A stretch of DNA of 64,000 nucleotides from Siccibacter colletis (GTDB taxonomy: Bacteria > Pseudomonadota > Gammaproteobacteria > Enterobacterales > Enterobacteriaceae): positions 62,001-126,000 of the forward strand of contig NZ_JMSQ01000011.1 of NCBI RefSeq assembly GCF_000696575.1, given 5' to 3'. Below the pieces are notes generated by a model. It had not been told where the DNA came from. It ran no database searches and saw only the letters and a list, made by a program, of their open reading frames with translations. Both the position numbers and the translations under genes were made by a program. Shown one piece after another: positions 63,543 through 64,000 of this stretch (its first letter is position 1; every line of letters starts with the position of its first letter).

Positions 63543-64000
63543 ATGATCGTACGCCCACAACAACACTGGCTGGCCCTGATTTTTGTCTGGCACGGCTCGG
63601 TACTTTCAAAGATTTTTACCCGTTTACTGCTTAACTTCCTCCTGTCGGTTACCGTCGTGTTGATGTTGCCCTGGTATGCCTCGCTGGGGATCAAGCTCAC
63701 CGTTGCGCCATTCAGTATTCTCGGGGTGGCTATCGCGATATTTCTCGGCTTTCGCAATAACGCCTGCTATGCGCGCTATGTGGAAGCACGTCAGCTGTGG
63801 GGCCAGTTAATGATTGCGGCGCGCTCCTTGCTGCGTGAAGTGAAAAATACGCTGCCGGACGATCCGGCCATTGGCGAGTTCGTCAGGCTACAGATTGCGT
63901 TTGCCCACTGTCTGCGCATGACGCTGCGTCGTCAGCCGCTGGCCGGGAAGCTGGATCGCTATCTCACCGCAGAAGACCTGCAGGCGGTTATCAGCGCCAA
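63543..64000 (+). CDS. Bestrophin-like membrane protein (YneE family), 3' end cut by window edge
   Basis: An ATG at 63543 opens a frame that runs to the window edge (about 152 residues). It starts MIVRPQQHWLALIFVWHGSV and continues with a membrane segment (LLLNFLLSVTVVLMLPWYAS), VAPFSILGVAIAIFLGFRNN and ACYARYVEARQLWGQLM. The FLGFRNN-x-(2)-ARY-x-EARQLWG stretch is the hallmark of bacterial bestrophins (YneE, UPF0187), which form pentameric anion or cation channels. About 150 residues are missing. It replaces the yqaB/gshA neighbourhood of E. coli at this point. Confidence 0.88.
   Translation, partial: MIVRPQQHWLALIFVWHGSVLSKIFTRLLLNFLLSVTVVLMLPWYASLGIKLTVAPFSILGVAIAIFLGFRNNACYARYVEARQLWGQLMIAARSLLREVKNTLPDDPAIGEFVRLQIAFAHCLRMTLRRQPLAGKLDRYLTAEDLQAVISA

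Overview
The window is a stretch of a GC-rich enterobacterial chromosome (family Enterobacteriaceae; an Enterobacter, Kosakonia, Klebsiella or Citrobacter-like genus is likely, but I cannot fix the species). The right end carries the conserved enteric block mltB - pncC - recA - recX - alaS - csrA - serV - argVYZQ in the order known from E. coli, with a canonical LexA box in front of recA. Everything to the left of mltB is accessory or lineage-specific, dominated by ABC importers, regulators and small redox or hydrolase genes.

Layout. 1-5.5 kb: a truncated nitroreductase, an Old Yellow Enzyme reductase and an iron/thiamine-type ABC importer with a 30-codon upstream ORF. 5.6-10.7 kb: an AT-rich lipoprotein gene, a YdeP-type molybdopterin oxidoreductase and a HAMP-GAF-GGDEF protein. 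10.7-15.7 kb: a zinc island with a Zur-like regulator whose sensing site is degenerate, a small Cys-rich exported protein, and the aztABCD zinc importer with its periplasmic chaperone. 15.9-17.1 kb: an orphan KilAC-type gene behind a LexA-like box, and a small lipoprotein. 17.2-26.3 kb: an M20 amidohydrolase, dpp-type transporter and MmgE/PrpD operon with a LysR regulator. 26.5-29.4 kb: a FecBCD-type importer behind a perfect Zur palindrome. 29.4-34.9 kb: a LacI-controlled importer plus a GpdQ-like phosphodiesterase. 35-37.3 kb: a Grx2-type glutaredoxin, a monooxygenase-fold protein, and a low-GC Fic toxin with a convergent VbhA-like ORF and a HigA-like remnant. 37.3-50.6 kb: a cluster of hydrolases, DoxX, an MFS carrier and two XapX proteins next to a 1853-residue kinase/ATPase/histidine-kinase hybrid and two response regulators. 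50.9-55.4 kb: a chemoreceptor with a sigma-28 type promoter, a KTSC protein and an amino-acid ABC importer. 55.5-64 kb: the conserved block, ending in an arginine tRNA array built from 273-bp tandem repeats and a truncated bestrophin-like gene.

How genes work together. Three Zur-box-like sites share a promoter layout or palindromic core and lie in front of aztABCD, the 82-codon exported protein and the FecBCD-type importer. They suggest a local zinc-starvation regulon, and a zinc (or zinc-complex) role for an importer type often labelled as carrying cobalt, iron or F420 precursors. The kinase cluster looks like a signalling hub adjacent to a detoxification set, but no output gene is proven. 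All functions are read from sequence and remembered family features; no searches were run.
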